64,000 bases of DNA, from NCBI RefSeq assembly GCF_013409985.1, contig NZ_JACCBY010000004.1:248001-312000 (forward strand), in the 5' to 3' direction. This stretch comes from Sphingomonas melonis. Lineage in GTDB: Bacteria; Pseudomonadota; Alphaproteobacteria; Sphingomonadales; Sphingomonadaceae. Within the stretch, counting starts at the first letter, position 1; each line of letters opens with the position of its first letter. Shown piece after piece: positions 28,815-36,748 of this stretch. The translations under genes and the position numbers were made by a program. The notes beneath the pieces were generated by a model. That model did not search any database. It saw only the letters and a list, made by a program, of their open reading frames with translations, and was not told the DNA's origin.

Positions 28815-29990
28815 TCATTGCTCATGCCCTTTTCTCCACTGTCGGATCGTTCGAGCGGCCGCCAGGGCGGCGACCGCGAGCACCAGGACCGCCCATGGCA
28901 ACCAAAGCGGTTGGCCATGATCGACCAGCAGCCCGCCGACGATCCCGCCCGCCGCGACCGCCAGGTTGAACACCGTGACCAGAATGGATTGCGCGACGTC
29001 GGCGTGCTCGCCCGCCGCCTCGGCCAGCGCCGTCTGGAGCAAGGTCGGCGCGCCGCCAAAGGTCAGCCCCCATGCGACCACGCCCGCGAGAACCAGCAGC
29101 GATGACGGTGCCGCCACCGCCAGTATCAGCGCCGACGCGGCGAAGCCGGTCAGGCTGACGAGCAGCGTCACGCGCAGCTGGCGGTCGACCAGCAGCCCGA
29201 CGCCCCAGATGCCCCCGCACGCCGCCAGCCCGAACAGCAGCAGCACCACATCGACCCGCACGTTTGGCGCGGCAATCGCAAGAAAAGGCGCGATATAGGT
29301 GTAGAGGATGTTGTGTCCGGTGATCCACAGCAACAGCACGATCAGCACCGGCGCGATCCCCGGCAGGGCGGCGACGCGCGTTACCGGCAGCCGCGCCGCC
29401 CGGCCCTGCCCCGGATGATCGGGAATGCCGAAGCGGATCCACGCGAGCAACAGCAACGCCACCGCCGACATGATCCAGAACACCGCGCGCCAGTCGAACA
29501 ATGCCCCCAGCCACGCCCCGAGCGGCACGCCCAGCGCCAGCGCGATCGGCTGGCCGATCCCGGCGATCGCCAGCGCGCGCCCCTGCAGATGCGCCGGCGC
29601 CAGCCGCCGCGCATAGCCGGCGAGCAACCCCCAGACGACGCCCGCCGCCATCCCTGCGACGAAGCGCGCGGCGAGCGTCACCGCGACCTGCGTGGACAAT
29701 GCCGTGACGCTGTTGAAGACGAACAGCCCGCCGATCGCCAGCAACAGCAGCAGCCGGCGATTCCAGCTCCGCGTCGCGGCGATCACCGGGATCGCCGCGA
29801 CGACCGAACCGATCGCATAGAGCGTCAACATCTGCCCGGCGAGCGCCTCGCCGATCCCCAGCCCATGGCCGATCTGCGGCAGCAGCCCCGCCGGCATCGT
29901 CTCGGTCATGATCGCGAGGAAGCCGGCGGTCGTGAAGGCGAGCAAGCGGCCGACCGGCAGCGCTTGGGCGCGCGTCGCCACGCGCGTCAC
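28815..29990 (-). CDS. MFS transporter, sugar/drug efflux type
   Basis: A 391-residue protein with 12 predicted membrane segments. It starts MTRVATRAQALPVGRLLAFT, then AGFLAIMTETMPAGLLPQIG, a signature of the AraJ/SotB-like efflux subgroup. It also shows GAWLGALFDWRAVFWIMSAV and a repeat of the fold in the second half. It probably exports sugars, arabinose-like compounds or drugs. It overlaps the upstream dehydrogenase gene by 4 bp (start of one, end of the other), so they form an operon. A close relative is encoded at 32534-33724 on the other strand. Confidence 0.88.
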   Translation of the reverse strand: MTRVATRAQALPVGRLLAFTTAGFLAIMTETMPAGLLPQIGHGLGIGEALAGQMLTLYAIGSVVAAIPVIAATRSWNRRLLLLLAIGGLFVFNSVTALSTQVAVTLAARFVAGMAAGVVWGLLAGYARRLAPAHLQGRALAIAGIGQPIALALGVPLGAWLGALFDWRAVFWIMSAVALLLLAWIRFGIPDHPGQGRAARLPVTRVAALPGIAPVLIVLLLWITGHNILYTYIAPFLAIAAPNVRVDVVLLLFGLAACGGIWGVGLLVDRQLRVTLLVSLTGFAASALILAVAAPSSLLVLAGVVAWGLTFGGAPTLLQTALAEAAGEHADVAQSILVTVFNLAVAAGGIVGGLLVDHGQPLWLPWAVLVLAVAALAAARTIRQWRKGHEQ

Positions 29991-30850
29991 GCCAGGAAGG
30001 AGGCGGCGATATCCGCGTCGCCATGCCCGGCCGCGATTACCCGACGGAAGCGTTCGAGCCCCGCTGCGGCGAGATCGACCTGTACCCCGGCCGCCGTCGC
30101 CGCATCGACGACGAGCTGCGCATCCTTGGCGCCATTCTCGACCGAGAAGCTCGGCGTAAAATCGCCCGCGAGCATCGCCTTGCCCTTGGCGTGGAGATAA
30201 CCGCAGTCGAGCGGTCCGCCCGCCACCGCCTCGAACAGCAAGGCCGGGTCGACGCCGAGTGCCCGCACCAGTGACAGGCTTTCCGCCGCGCCGTGCGTCA
30301 GCAGCAGCACCCAGGCGTTAAGCGCCAGCTTGAGCCGACTGCTCGCGCCGGCCCGGTCGGCGGTCCAGATCGTCTTCCTGCCGATCGCGTCGAAGATCGG
30401 CTGTACGACGCCGCGCTGGTCGATCGGCCCGGCCCCGAGGATGACCAGCTGTCCCTGTTCGGCCGGCTGTCGCGTACCGAGCACCGGCGCGTCGTAGAAG
30501 ACCAGCCCCGCCTGTTCCGCATAGCCCGCCAGGGAGTCGATCGCCCCGACCCCGACGGTGCTGAGCTGGAGCCAGATCGCACCTGGCGCGATCTCAGGCG
30601 CGGCGGCGTCGATCGCGTCCTGAACCGCCGGTCCGTCCTTGAGGATCGTGACGATCACGCCCGCGCCGCGCACTGCCTCGGCGGGGCTCGCCGCGACCGT
30701 CACGCCATCGGCCGCCAGCGCGTCCGCCTTGGCCGCGGTGCGGTTCCACACGCGCACGGTGTAGCCGGCACGGGCAAGGTTGCGCGAGACCGGCGCGCCG
30801 ATGATCCCGGCACCGAATACCGCGATCGTGGGAAGATGGTCGTTCGTCAT
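29987..30850 (-). CDS. NAD(P)-dependent beta-hydroxyacid dehydrogenase-like oxidoreductase
   Basis: A 287-residue protein. The Rossmann motif is IAVFGAGIIGAPVSRNLARA, followed by YTVRVWNRTAAKADALAADG. The substrate-binding signature appears as FYDAPVLGTRQPAEQGQLVI. The catalytic-lysine region of the 3-hydroxyisobutyrate dehydrogenase / 6-phosphogluconate dehydrogenase superfamily is visible as SSRLKLALNAW. The family reduces or oxidises beta-hydroxy acids, and some members are imine or succinic-semialdehyde reductases. The usual D-A-P-V-S-G is D-A-P-V-L-G here. It is co-transcribed with the MFS exporter; the TetR gene just upstream is broken. Confidence 0.87.
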   Translation of the reverse strand: MTNDHLPTIAVFGAGIIGAPVSRNLARAGYTVRVWNRTAAKADALAADGVTVAASPAEAVRGAGVIVTILKDGPAVQDAIDAAAPEIAPGAIWLQLSTVGVGAIDSLAGYAEQAGLVFYDAPVLGTRQPAEQGQLVILGAGPIDQRGVVQPIFDAIGRKTIWTADRAGASSRLKLALNAWVLLLTHGAAESLSLVRALGVDPALLFEAVAGGPLDCGYLHAKGKAMLAGDFTPSFSVENGAKDAQLVVDAATAAGVQVDLAAAGLERFRRVIAAGHGDADIAASFLA

Positions 30851-30909
30851 GCACCTATCCTTTGCTTCTGGTATGTTTGTTCCATAATCGGGTTAAAGCC
30901 GGGTCCGGA

Positions 30910-31479
30910 TCAGGTCAGTAACGTCAGCGCCTGATGGACGACCTTGTGCAGGTCGGACCGCGCGGCGGGGGGCGTCGTCCGCCCGAGGACGCGCAGCCCC
31001 TGCATCGTCGTCAGAACGCCCAGCGCCAGCGTCTCGGCCTCGCTGTCGTCCCGGATTTCGCCCAGCGTCTGCCCGCGGGTGATCGCGGCCGCGATCCCGG
31101 CGGTCAGGATCCGGAAGCTCTCCGCGACCAGCGCCGCCACTTGCGAGTCGCGATGCGCCATCTCGATCGCGCTGTTGGTGGCGAAGCAGCCATGATCGTC
31201 GGCATCGACGATCCGCACCAGCAGGTCCCGCAGGCCCGCCAGCGGCGACGCGAAGCCCGCCAGCCGCTCGACATTCGCCCGTGATCGTTGCCAGTAGCGG
31301 CGCAGCGCCTGCGCGAAGAGCCCGTCCTTGTTGACATAGGCGGCTTAGAGGCTGCCGCGGCCAAGCCCAGTCGCATCGACAAGATGCTGCGCCGAAGTGC
31401 CGTCAAAGCCGCGCTGCCAGAACGTCTCCATCACCGCGTCGAGCACGCGATCCTCGTTGAACTGCCGGGGACGTCCCAT
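30910..31479 (-). pseudogene. TetR/AcrR regulator interrupted by one stop codon
   Basis: The frame begins MGRPRQFNEDRVLDAVMETF, with an HTH reading TSAQHLVDATGLGRGSL and then TAA (31345-31347). It continues in the same frame as AAYVNKDGLFAQALRRYWQR through SPLAGLRDLLVRIVDADDHG to the natural stop at 30910. In intact relatives the motif is GRGSLYxAY, so the TAA most likely replaces a Tyr codon (TAC to TAA, one base). Everything else looks normal. The regulator would be truncated inside its DNA-binding domain, leaving the neighbouring dehydrogenase/MFS operon probably unrepressed. A sequencing error is the main alternative. Confidence 0.8.
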
Positions 31480-31536
31480 CGCCTGTCGCCACATTGTTGA
31501 ACGATCGTACCAAAACGCCGTCAGGCCAACGGTCAA

Positions 31537-32442
31537 TCAGCCCCGTTCAGGGATGGTCTCACGCAGCAGATTGTCGGCCATGAAGGACACGAATGCTGCC
31601 ACCTTCGGCGACGGATGGCGGCTCGCGGGCCAGAGGATGTGGAATGCACCGATCGCGCGCAGATGGTCCTCCAGCACGCTGACCAACGTACCGCGGCGCA
31701 ACTGTCCCTGCACCGCGAAGGACGGCACGCACACCAGCCCGAAGCCCTTCTCCGCCAGGCAGATCTGCGGCTCCAGCGTGCTCGCGACCGACGCGACCGG
31801 CAGGTCAAAATCGCAGTCCTTGCCGTCCTGCACCAGCGGCCAGCGTTCAAGCCGCCCGCTCGAGGGATAGCGGTGATGGTGGCAGGCATGGCCGAGCAGA
31901 TCCCCGGGCCGCTGCGGTGTTCCCCGGGTGGCGAGATAGGCGGGCGACGCGACGATCCGGTGCGCGAAGCCGCCGGCGCGGCGCATCATCAGCCGCGAAT
32001 CGTGCGCCTCGCCGGTACGGATGACCGCATCGAACCCCTCGTCGATCACGTCGACCAGTCGGTCGGTGAAATCGAGGTCGAGCACGATCTCGGGATAGGC
32101 GCGCATGAATGCCATCACCGGCGGCATCATCAGCATCGCAATCAGCGGCATGCTGACGCGCAGCCGCCCGCGCGGCGCCTGCCGCGTCTGCGACAATTCG
32201 AGTTCCGCCGCCTCAATCTCGCAGAAGATGCGGCGGCAGCGGTCCAGGAACAGCGCGCCCTCGGCGGTCGGGGTCAGCGACCGGGTCGAGCGATGGAACA
32301 GTCGCACCGCCAGCCGCGCCTCAAGCCGCGCCACCGCCTTGCCGACCGCCGATGGCGACACGCCCAGCTTGGCGGCGGCACCGGCAAAGCTGCCGGCATC
32401 AGCGGTCTGGACGAAGGCGTTAAGCGCGCCGAGATGTTCCAT
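31537..32442 (-). CDS. LysR-family transcriptional regulator
   Basis: A 301-residue protein from the ATG at 32442, chosen because it starts directly at the conserved HTH. The HTH reads MEHLGALNAFVQTADAGSFA, then GAAAKLGVSPSAVGKAVARL and EARLAVRLFHRSTRSLTPT. The effector domain follows (about 90-300, RGRLRVSMPLIAML, VASPAYLATRGTPQRPGDLL, ACHHHRYPSSGRLERW). Normal LysR length. It is transcribed away from the MFS exporter gene at 32534, 92 bp apart, the classical arrangement for a LysR regulator controlling its divergent neighbour. Confidence 0.9.
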   Translation of the reverse strand: MEHLGALNAFVQTADAGSFAGAAAKLGVSPSAVGKAVARLEARLAVRLFHRSTRSLTPTAEGALFLDRCRRIFCEIEAAELELSQTRQAPRGRLRVSMPLIAMLMMPPVMAFMRAYPEIVLDLDFTDRLVDVIDEGFDAVIRTGEAHDSRLMMRRAGGFAHRIVASPAYLATRGTPQRPGDLLGHACHHHRYPSSGRLERWPLVQDGKDCDFDLPVASVASTLEPQICLAEKGFGLVCVPSFAVQGQLRRGTLVSVLEDHLRAIGAFHILWPASRHPSPKVAAFVSFMADNLLRETIPERG

Positions 32443-32533
32443 GAGACCGGCTCCGATTATGGACACAAGCGTCCGGGAAGACCGGAACTGTAGCGACCTT
32501 CTTCCGCAGCGGCGAGCCGGATAGGATCGGGGC

Positions 32534-33724
32534 ATGACTGCGAAGCCCCCCCTGCCGCCCTCCGCCGCCCGCCTGCCGCTCTCCGGATTGCTCGCGCTGG
32601 CGATGGCGGGGTTCGTCACCATCCTGACCGAAGCGCTGCCCGCCGGGGTGCTGCCGCAGATCGGTCGCGGGCTCGGCGTGTCCGATGCGCTCGCCGGCCA
32701 GACCGTCACCATCTATGCGATCGGCTCGCTGCTTGCCGCGATGCCACTGACCACGGCGACGCAAGGGATGCGGCGGCGGCCGCTGCTGCTCGCGGCGATC
32801 GCCGGCTTCGCGATCGCCAATGGCATGACAGCCGTTTCCCCTGTCTACTGGCTGACGATCGCCGCGCGGTTCGGCGCTGGCGTGTCGGCAGGACTGCTCT
32901 GGGCGCTGCTCGCTGGCTATGCCGCAAGGATGGTGCCCGCAGCGCTGAAGGGCCGCGCGATTGCGGTGGCGATGGTCGGTACGCCGCTGGCCCTGTCGCT
33001 GGGCATTCCGGCGGGGACGTTCCTTGGCTCCATCATCGGCTGGCGCTGGTGCTTCGGGTTGATGTCGCTGCTCACGCTGGTGCTCATCATCTGGATAGTG
33101 GCGCGGGTGCCAGATTTCGCCGGACAGGCGCTGGGCCGGCGCCACACGCTGCGCGCGGTCCTGCTGCGCCCGGGTGTGCGACCGGTGCTGCTCGTCACGC
33201 TCGGCTTCGTGCTCCCGCACAATATCCTCTACACCTATGTGGCGCCGTTGCTCGTCGCAGCCGGCATGACCGCGCAGACCGGGCTGGTGCTGCTGGTCTT
33301 CGGCGGCACTGCCCTTGCCGGCATCTGGATCGTCGGCGTGCTCATCGACCGCCATCTGCGCAGTCTGACGCTCGTCAGTATCGCGCTATTCGGCGCGGCG
33401 GCGCTGCTGCTCACGATCGCGGGCGAGACGCCCGCCATCGTCTGGGTCGCGGTGGCGATCTGGGGCTTCTCCTTCGGCGGCGTTGCGACCCTGTTTCAGA
33501 CCGCGCTCTCCGACGCAGCAGGCGACGCCGCCGACATGGCGCAATCGATGCTCGTCACCGCCTGGAACCTGGCCATTGCCGGCGGCGGTATCGTCGGCGG
33601 CGTGATCCTGCAGGAGGGTGGCGTCGGTGGTTTTGCGCCGGCGGTGCTCGCCTTGCTCGTCCCCACCTTCGCGTTGGCGGTCGCCGCCCGCCGCCATGGC
33701 TTTCCTCCTGCTTTCCACGACTGA
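32534..33724 (+). CDS. MFS transporter, sugar/drug efflux type
   Basis: A 396-residue protein with 12 predicted membrane helices. The signature AGFVTILTEALPAGVLPQIG places it in the same subgroup as the exporter at 28815-29990, with which it shares much of its length (for example ALAGQTVTIYAIGSLLAAMP). Other features are LKGRAIAVAMVGTPLALSLG and FLGSIIGWRWCFGLMSLLTL. It is divergent from a LysR gene that likely controls it, and followed 16 bp later by a serine hydrolase on the same strand. The substrate is unknown. Confidence 0.88.
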   Translation: MTAKPPLPPSAARLPLSGLLALAMAGFVTILTEALPAGVLPQIGRGLGVSDALAGQTVTIYAIGSLLAAMPLTTATQGMRRRPLLLAAIAGFAIANGMTAVSPVYWLTIAARFGAGVSAGLLWALLAGYAARMVPAALKGRAIAVAMVGTPLALSLGIPAGTFLGSIIGWRWCFGLMSLLTLVLIIWIVARVPDFAGQALGRRHTLRAVLLRPGVRPVLLVTLGFVLPHNILYTYVAPLLVAAGMTAQTGLVLLVFGGTALAGIWIVGVLIDRHLRSLTLVSIALFGAAALLLTIAGETPAIVWVAVAIWGFSFGGVATLFQTALSDAAGDAADMAQSMLVTAWNLAIAGGGIVGGVILQEGGVGGFAPAVLALLVPTFALAVAARRHGFPPAFHD

Positions 33725-33740
33725 CATCCAGGATCCGATC

Positions 33741-34886
33741 ATGCCGCTATCCCTCGCCGCCCGCATCGACGCCGTGATCGACGGCGCCATAGCCGCCGAA
33801 CGCATCGTCGGTGCGATCGTACTCGTCGCGCTGGATGGCGAGATGATCCATAGCCGCGCCGCTGGGCTCGCTGACCGCGAAACCGGCATGGCGATGCAGA
33901 CCGGCTCGATCTTCCGGCTCGCCTCCGTCTCGAAGCTGTTCACTGCCGCGGCGGCAATGGTGCTGGTCGCGGATGGGCAGTTGGGGCTCGACCGGCCGAT
34001 TACCGACTGGCTGCCCGACTTCACGCCCACCTTCGCGGGTGAGCCGGTGACGATCACTCTACGTCAGTTGCTCAGCCATAGCGCAGGGCTTGGCTATGGT
34101 TTCACCGAAGCCGAAGACGGTCCGTTGCACCGCATGGGCGTTTCGGATGGCATGGATCGGTCGGGGTTGACTCTGGCCGAAAATATCCGACGGCTTGCCG
34201 GCGTCCCGCTGAGCTTCGCGCCGGGACAGGGTTTCCGGTATTCGCTGGCAAGCGACGTGGTCGGTGCTGCAATCGCGGCGGCAACGGGACTACCCCTGCC
34301 GGAGGCGATACGCGCGCTCGTCATCAATCCGCTTTGTCTGCACGACACCGGCTTTACGGTCGTCGATCGCGCCCGGCTCACTGCCGCCTATGCCGACGAC
34401 ACGCCCCGGCCGCGCCGGATGCGCGAACCCGACGCGCTACCGTTCCTGCCCGGGCTGGCGAGCGTGGTGATGGACCCGGCGCGGGCGCTTGACGATACCG
34501 CCTTTCCCTCCGGCGGCGCGGGCATGGTCGGTACGGCGGGCGAAGTACTGCGTCTCCTGGAAACGTTGCGGCGCGGCGGGAACCCGCTGATCCCAAGGGA
34601 CCTGGCAGCGGAAATGGGTCGAGACCAGATCGCGGCGATCGATATCGAAGGCATGCCCGGCTGGGGCTATGGTCTTGGCTTCTCGATCCTGCGCGATGCC
34701 GGGGTTGCCGGTGTGACGGAGACAGCCGGCACTTGGCGGTGGGGTGGCGCATATGGTCATAGCTGGTTCGTCGACCCCAGCCGCACGCTCAGCGTCGTGG
34801 CGATGACCAACACGGCTCTTGAGGGGATGTCGAACGGCGGCCGCTTCTCCACCGATATCAGCCGCGCCATCTATGCGGCATTGTAG
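33741..34886 (+). CDS. serine hydrolase of the beta-lactamase class C / esterase type
   Basis: A 381-residue protein from the ATG at 33741. The active-site SxxK tetrad is SVSK in IFRLASVSKLFTAAAAMVLV. The second motif is near GFRYSLASDVVGAAIAAATG (YSL in place of the usual YxN). A GGAYGHSW segment takes the place of the HxG/KTG box. There is no signal peptide, so this is more likely a cytoplasmic esterase, lactonase or amidase than a true antibiotic lactamase. It follows the MFS gene by 16 bp and probably shares its transcript. Confidence 0.86.
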   Translation: MPLSLAARIDAVIDGAIAAERIVGAIVLVALDGEMIHSRAAGLADRETGMAMQTGSIFRLASVSKLFTAAAAMVLVADGQLGLDRPITDWLPDFTPTFAGEPVTITLRQLLSHSAGLGYGFTEAEDGPLHRMGVSDGMDRSGLTLAENIRRLAGVPLSFAPGQGFRYSLASDVVGAAIAAATGLPLPEAIRALVINPLCLHDTGFTVVDRARLTAAYADDTPRPRRMREPDALPFLPGLASVVMDPARALDDTAFPSGGAGMVGTAGEVLRLLETLRRGGNPLIPRDLAAEMGRDQIAAIDIEGMPGWGYGLGFSILRDAGVAGVTETAGTWRWGGAYGHSWFVDPSRTLSVVAMTNTALEGMSNGGRFSTDISRAIYAAL

Positions 34887-35065
34887 GAAATGGACTCCAT
34901 CGCGCCGCATGCCCGTTCGGGTAGGATGATTGCCGCACTTCGCAAGGCACACCTATCGCCGCAGCGCGACAGACGCGCTCGGCCGCCGCGGGCCGGCTCG
35001 GAGCGGCGCAGCGGACCGCAGGACGGGGATAATCCCTGCCATCGTCGCGATTACAGGATTGTAGC

Positions 35066-35932
35066 ATGATCAACTTCTACGGTCGGGTCATTCTCATCAC
35101 CGGTGCGGCGCGAGGACTCGGTTTCGCCTATGCGCGCTGCCTTGCCGAAGCGGGGGCGACCGTGCTGCTACAGGACGTCGGTGCCGATCGGGACGGACGC
35201 GGCGAAGATCCCCGGATCGTCGCGGAGGCGGCACGTACACTGCGCAACGACGGATTTGATGCGGAAGCGCTTTGCGGCGGGATCGCATCGCGTGATGCCT
35301 GTCGGGCGCTGGTCGACGCGGCGCTGGCGGTCCGTGGCCGACTCGACGGCGTGATCCACAATGCCGGGTGGGTTGCCTATGAAACGATCATGAATGTCCG
35401 CGAGGACTCGTTCGACCGGATGATAGGAGTCGCGGTCAAGGCGCCACTCTGGCTGGCTCAGGCGGCGTGGCCGGTGATGCAGGCGGCGCGCTATGGCCGG
35501 ATCGTGCTGACCACCTCCGACCGCGCCCTGTATCCCGAATATGTCCAGACAGGGCTGGCGAGCTATGCGGCGGCCAAACTGGCGGCGGTCGGACTGGTCA
35601 ACGTGTTGGCAAAGGAAGGCGCGCCAGACGGGATCGTCGTGAATGCGATCTCGCCGGTCGCGCGCACACGGATGTGGGGCGAAACGGGCGAGCCGGATGA
35701 TTTGCGTCCGCGCGACGTGGCGCCGGGTGCCGCCTTCCTCGTATCGGACGCCTGCACACAAGGCGGCTGGGTGCTGCGTGCTGGCAACGGGCAGTTTCAT
35801 GCGACGCGATCCTGCGAGGCCGCAGGGGTCGACTATCCGCGCGATCTGCACGGCGTCGCCGCCGCGACTGTCGCGGAGGTCGCGGCGCAATGGCCGAGGA
35901 TTGCGGTGCCTGCGGTCGAGCCCCGCGCCTGA
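35066..35932 (+). CDS. short-chain dehydrogenase/reductase (SDR)
   Basis: A 288-residue classical SDR. The cofactor motif TGAARGLGFAYARCLAEAGA, structural NNAG equivalent HNAG (DGVIHNAGWVAY), catalytic Ser region (IVLTTSD) and YAAAK active site (LASYAAAKLAAVGLVNVLAK) are all present. The C-terminus is longer than usual (about 260-288) and resembles the SDR domain of multifunctional beta-oxidation or MaoC-linked enzymes. The substrate is unknown. It is convergent with the GntR regulator, only 6 bp between stops. About 180 bp before it are gene-free. Confidence 0.88.
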   Translation: MINFYGRVILITGAARGLGFAYARCLAEAGATVLLQDVGADRDGRGEDPRIVAEAARTLRNDGFDAEALCGGIASRDACRALVDAALAVRGRLDGVIHNAGWVAYETIMNVREDSFDRMIGVAVKAPLWLAQAAWPVMQAARYGRIVLTTSDRALYPEYVQTGLASYAAAKLAAVGLVNVLAKEGAPDGIVVNAISPVARTRMWGETGEPDDLRPRDVAPGAAFLVSDACTQGGWVLRAGNGQFHATRSCEAAGVDYPRDLHGVAAATVAEVAAQWPRIAVPAVEPRA

Positions 35933-35938
35933 GCGCCG

Positions 35939-36637
35939 TTACGCACCGTCGATGGGCCCGAGCGTGGCGATCACCGGCCCGACGAGCGCGTGGGCGGCCT
36001 GTGCCGCCGCCTCACCGTCGCCGGCGCGGATCGCATCGAGCACGCGGCGGTGTGCGATGAAGCCGGGTTCGGGCAGGTCGATATTGCCGAACACCGCCGC
36101 GATGTTCTGGCGCACCGACACCGCAAAGAAGCGATAGAGTTCGGCGAGCGCGACATTGTGCGTCGCCTGTGCGATCGCGAGGTGGAAGGCGGCATCGCGC
36201 TCGACGAACCCGCCGACGTCGCCATCCACCGGCACGTCGCCGCGCCGGTCGAGCAGGTCGGCAAGGCGGATGATATCCTCGTCGGTGCGACGCAGGGCCG
36301 CCATCCGTGCCGCCTCGGTCTCGAGCATCGCGCGAAGCTCGAAATGGTCGCGCAACCCGGCATGCGTTACGCGCCGCATGACCTCGGCCGGATCGACGCT
36401 CAGCCGGACATAGGTGCCGTCACCCTGCCGCACGTCGAGCACGCGCGCATGGGACAGGACGCGCACCGCCTCGCGCACCGTGTTGCGGCCGACCTTCAGC
36501 ATCTCGGCAAGCTCGGCTTCCTTGGGGATGCGCTCGCCGACCTGCCAGCGGCCCTCTTCAATCTGCGTGCGCATCAGCTCGATGGTCGTGTCGACCAGCG
36601 AACGACGGGGTGCGGAGGGAAGCGACGAGGAAGGCAT
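35939..36637 (-). CDS. GntR-family (FadR subfamily) transcriptional regulator
   Basis: A 232-residue protein from the ATG at 36637 (longer starts up to 36703 are possible). The winged helix (about 15-75) reads IPKEAELAEMLKVGRNTVRE, then AVRVLSHARVLDVRQGDGTY. The FCD-type all-helical effector domain follows (FELRAMLETEAARMAALRRT, DAAFHLAIAQATHNVALAEL, HRRVLDAIRAGDGEAA) with metal-binding Asp/His positions. It is divergent from the efflux operon starting at 36749 and probably regulates it. A candidate operator lies between (36711-36729). Confidence 0.9.
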   Translation of the reverse strand: MPSSSLPSAPRRSLVDTTIELMRTQIEEGRWQVGERIPKEAELAEMLKVGRNTVREAVRVLSHARVLDVRQGDGTYVRLSVDPAEVMRRVTHAGLRDHFELRAMLETEAARMAALRRTDEDIIRLADLLDRRGDVPVDGDVGGFVERDAAFHLAIAQATHNVALAELYRFFAVSVRQNIAAVFGNIDLPEPGFIAHRRVLDAIRAGDGEAAAQAAHALVGPVIATLGPIDGA

Positions 36638-36710
36638 GGCACCGTCCTTAGCAAGGGAAAGCCATTCATCCCATCTTTGTTGAGACCAGACTTGACCGAC
36701 CATTTAATAC

Positions 36711-36729
36711 ATAGGATGATACGACCTAT
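36711..36729. promoter_or_regulatory. candidate GntR operator between divergent genes
   Basis: ATAGG and CCTAT form an inverted pair across 9 bases, at the start of the efflux operon and upstream of gntR. The match to the GntR operator is weak, and the call rests on position. Confidence 0.3.
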
Positions 36730-36748
36730 AGCAGCAAGGTCGATCGCT

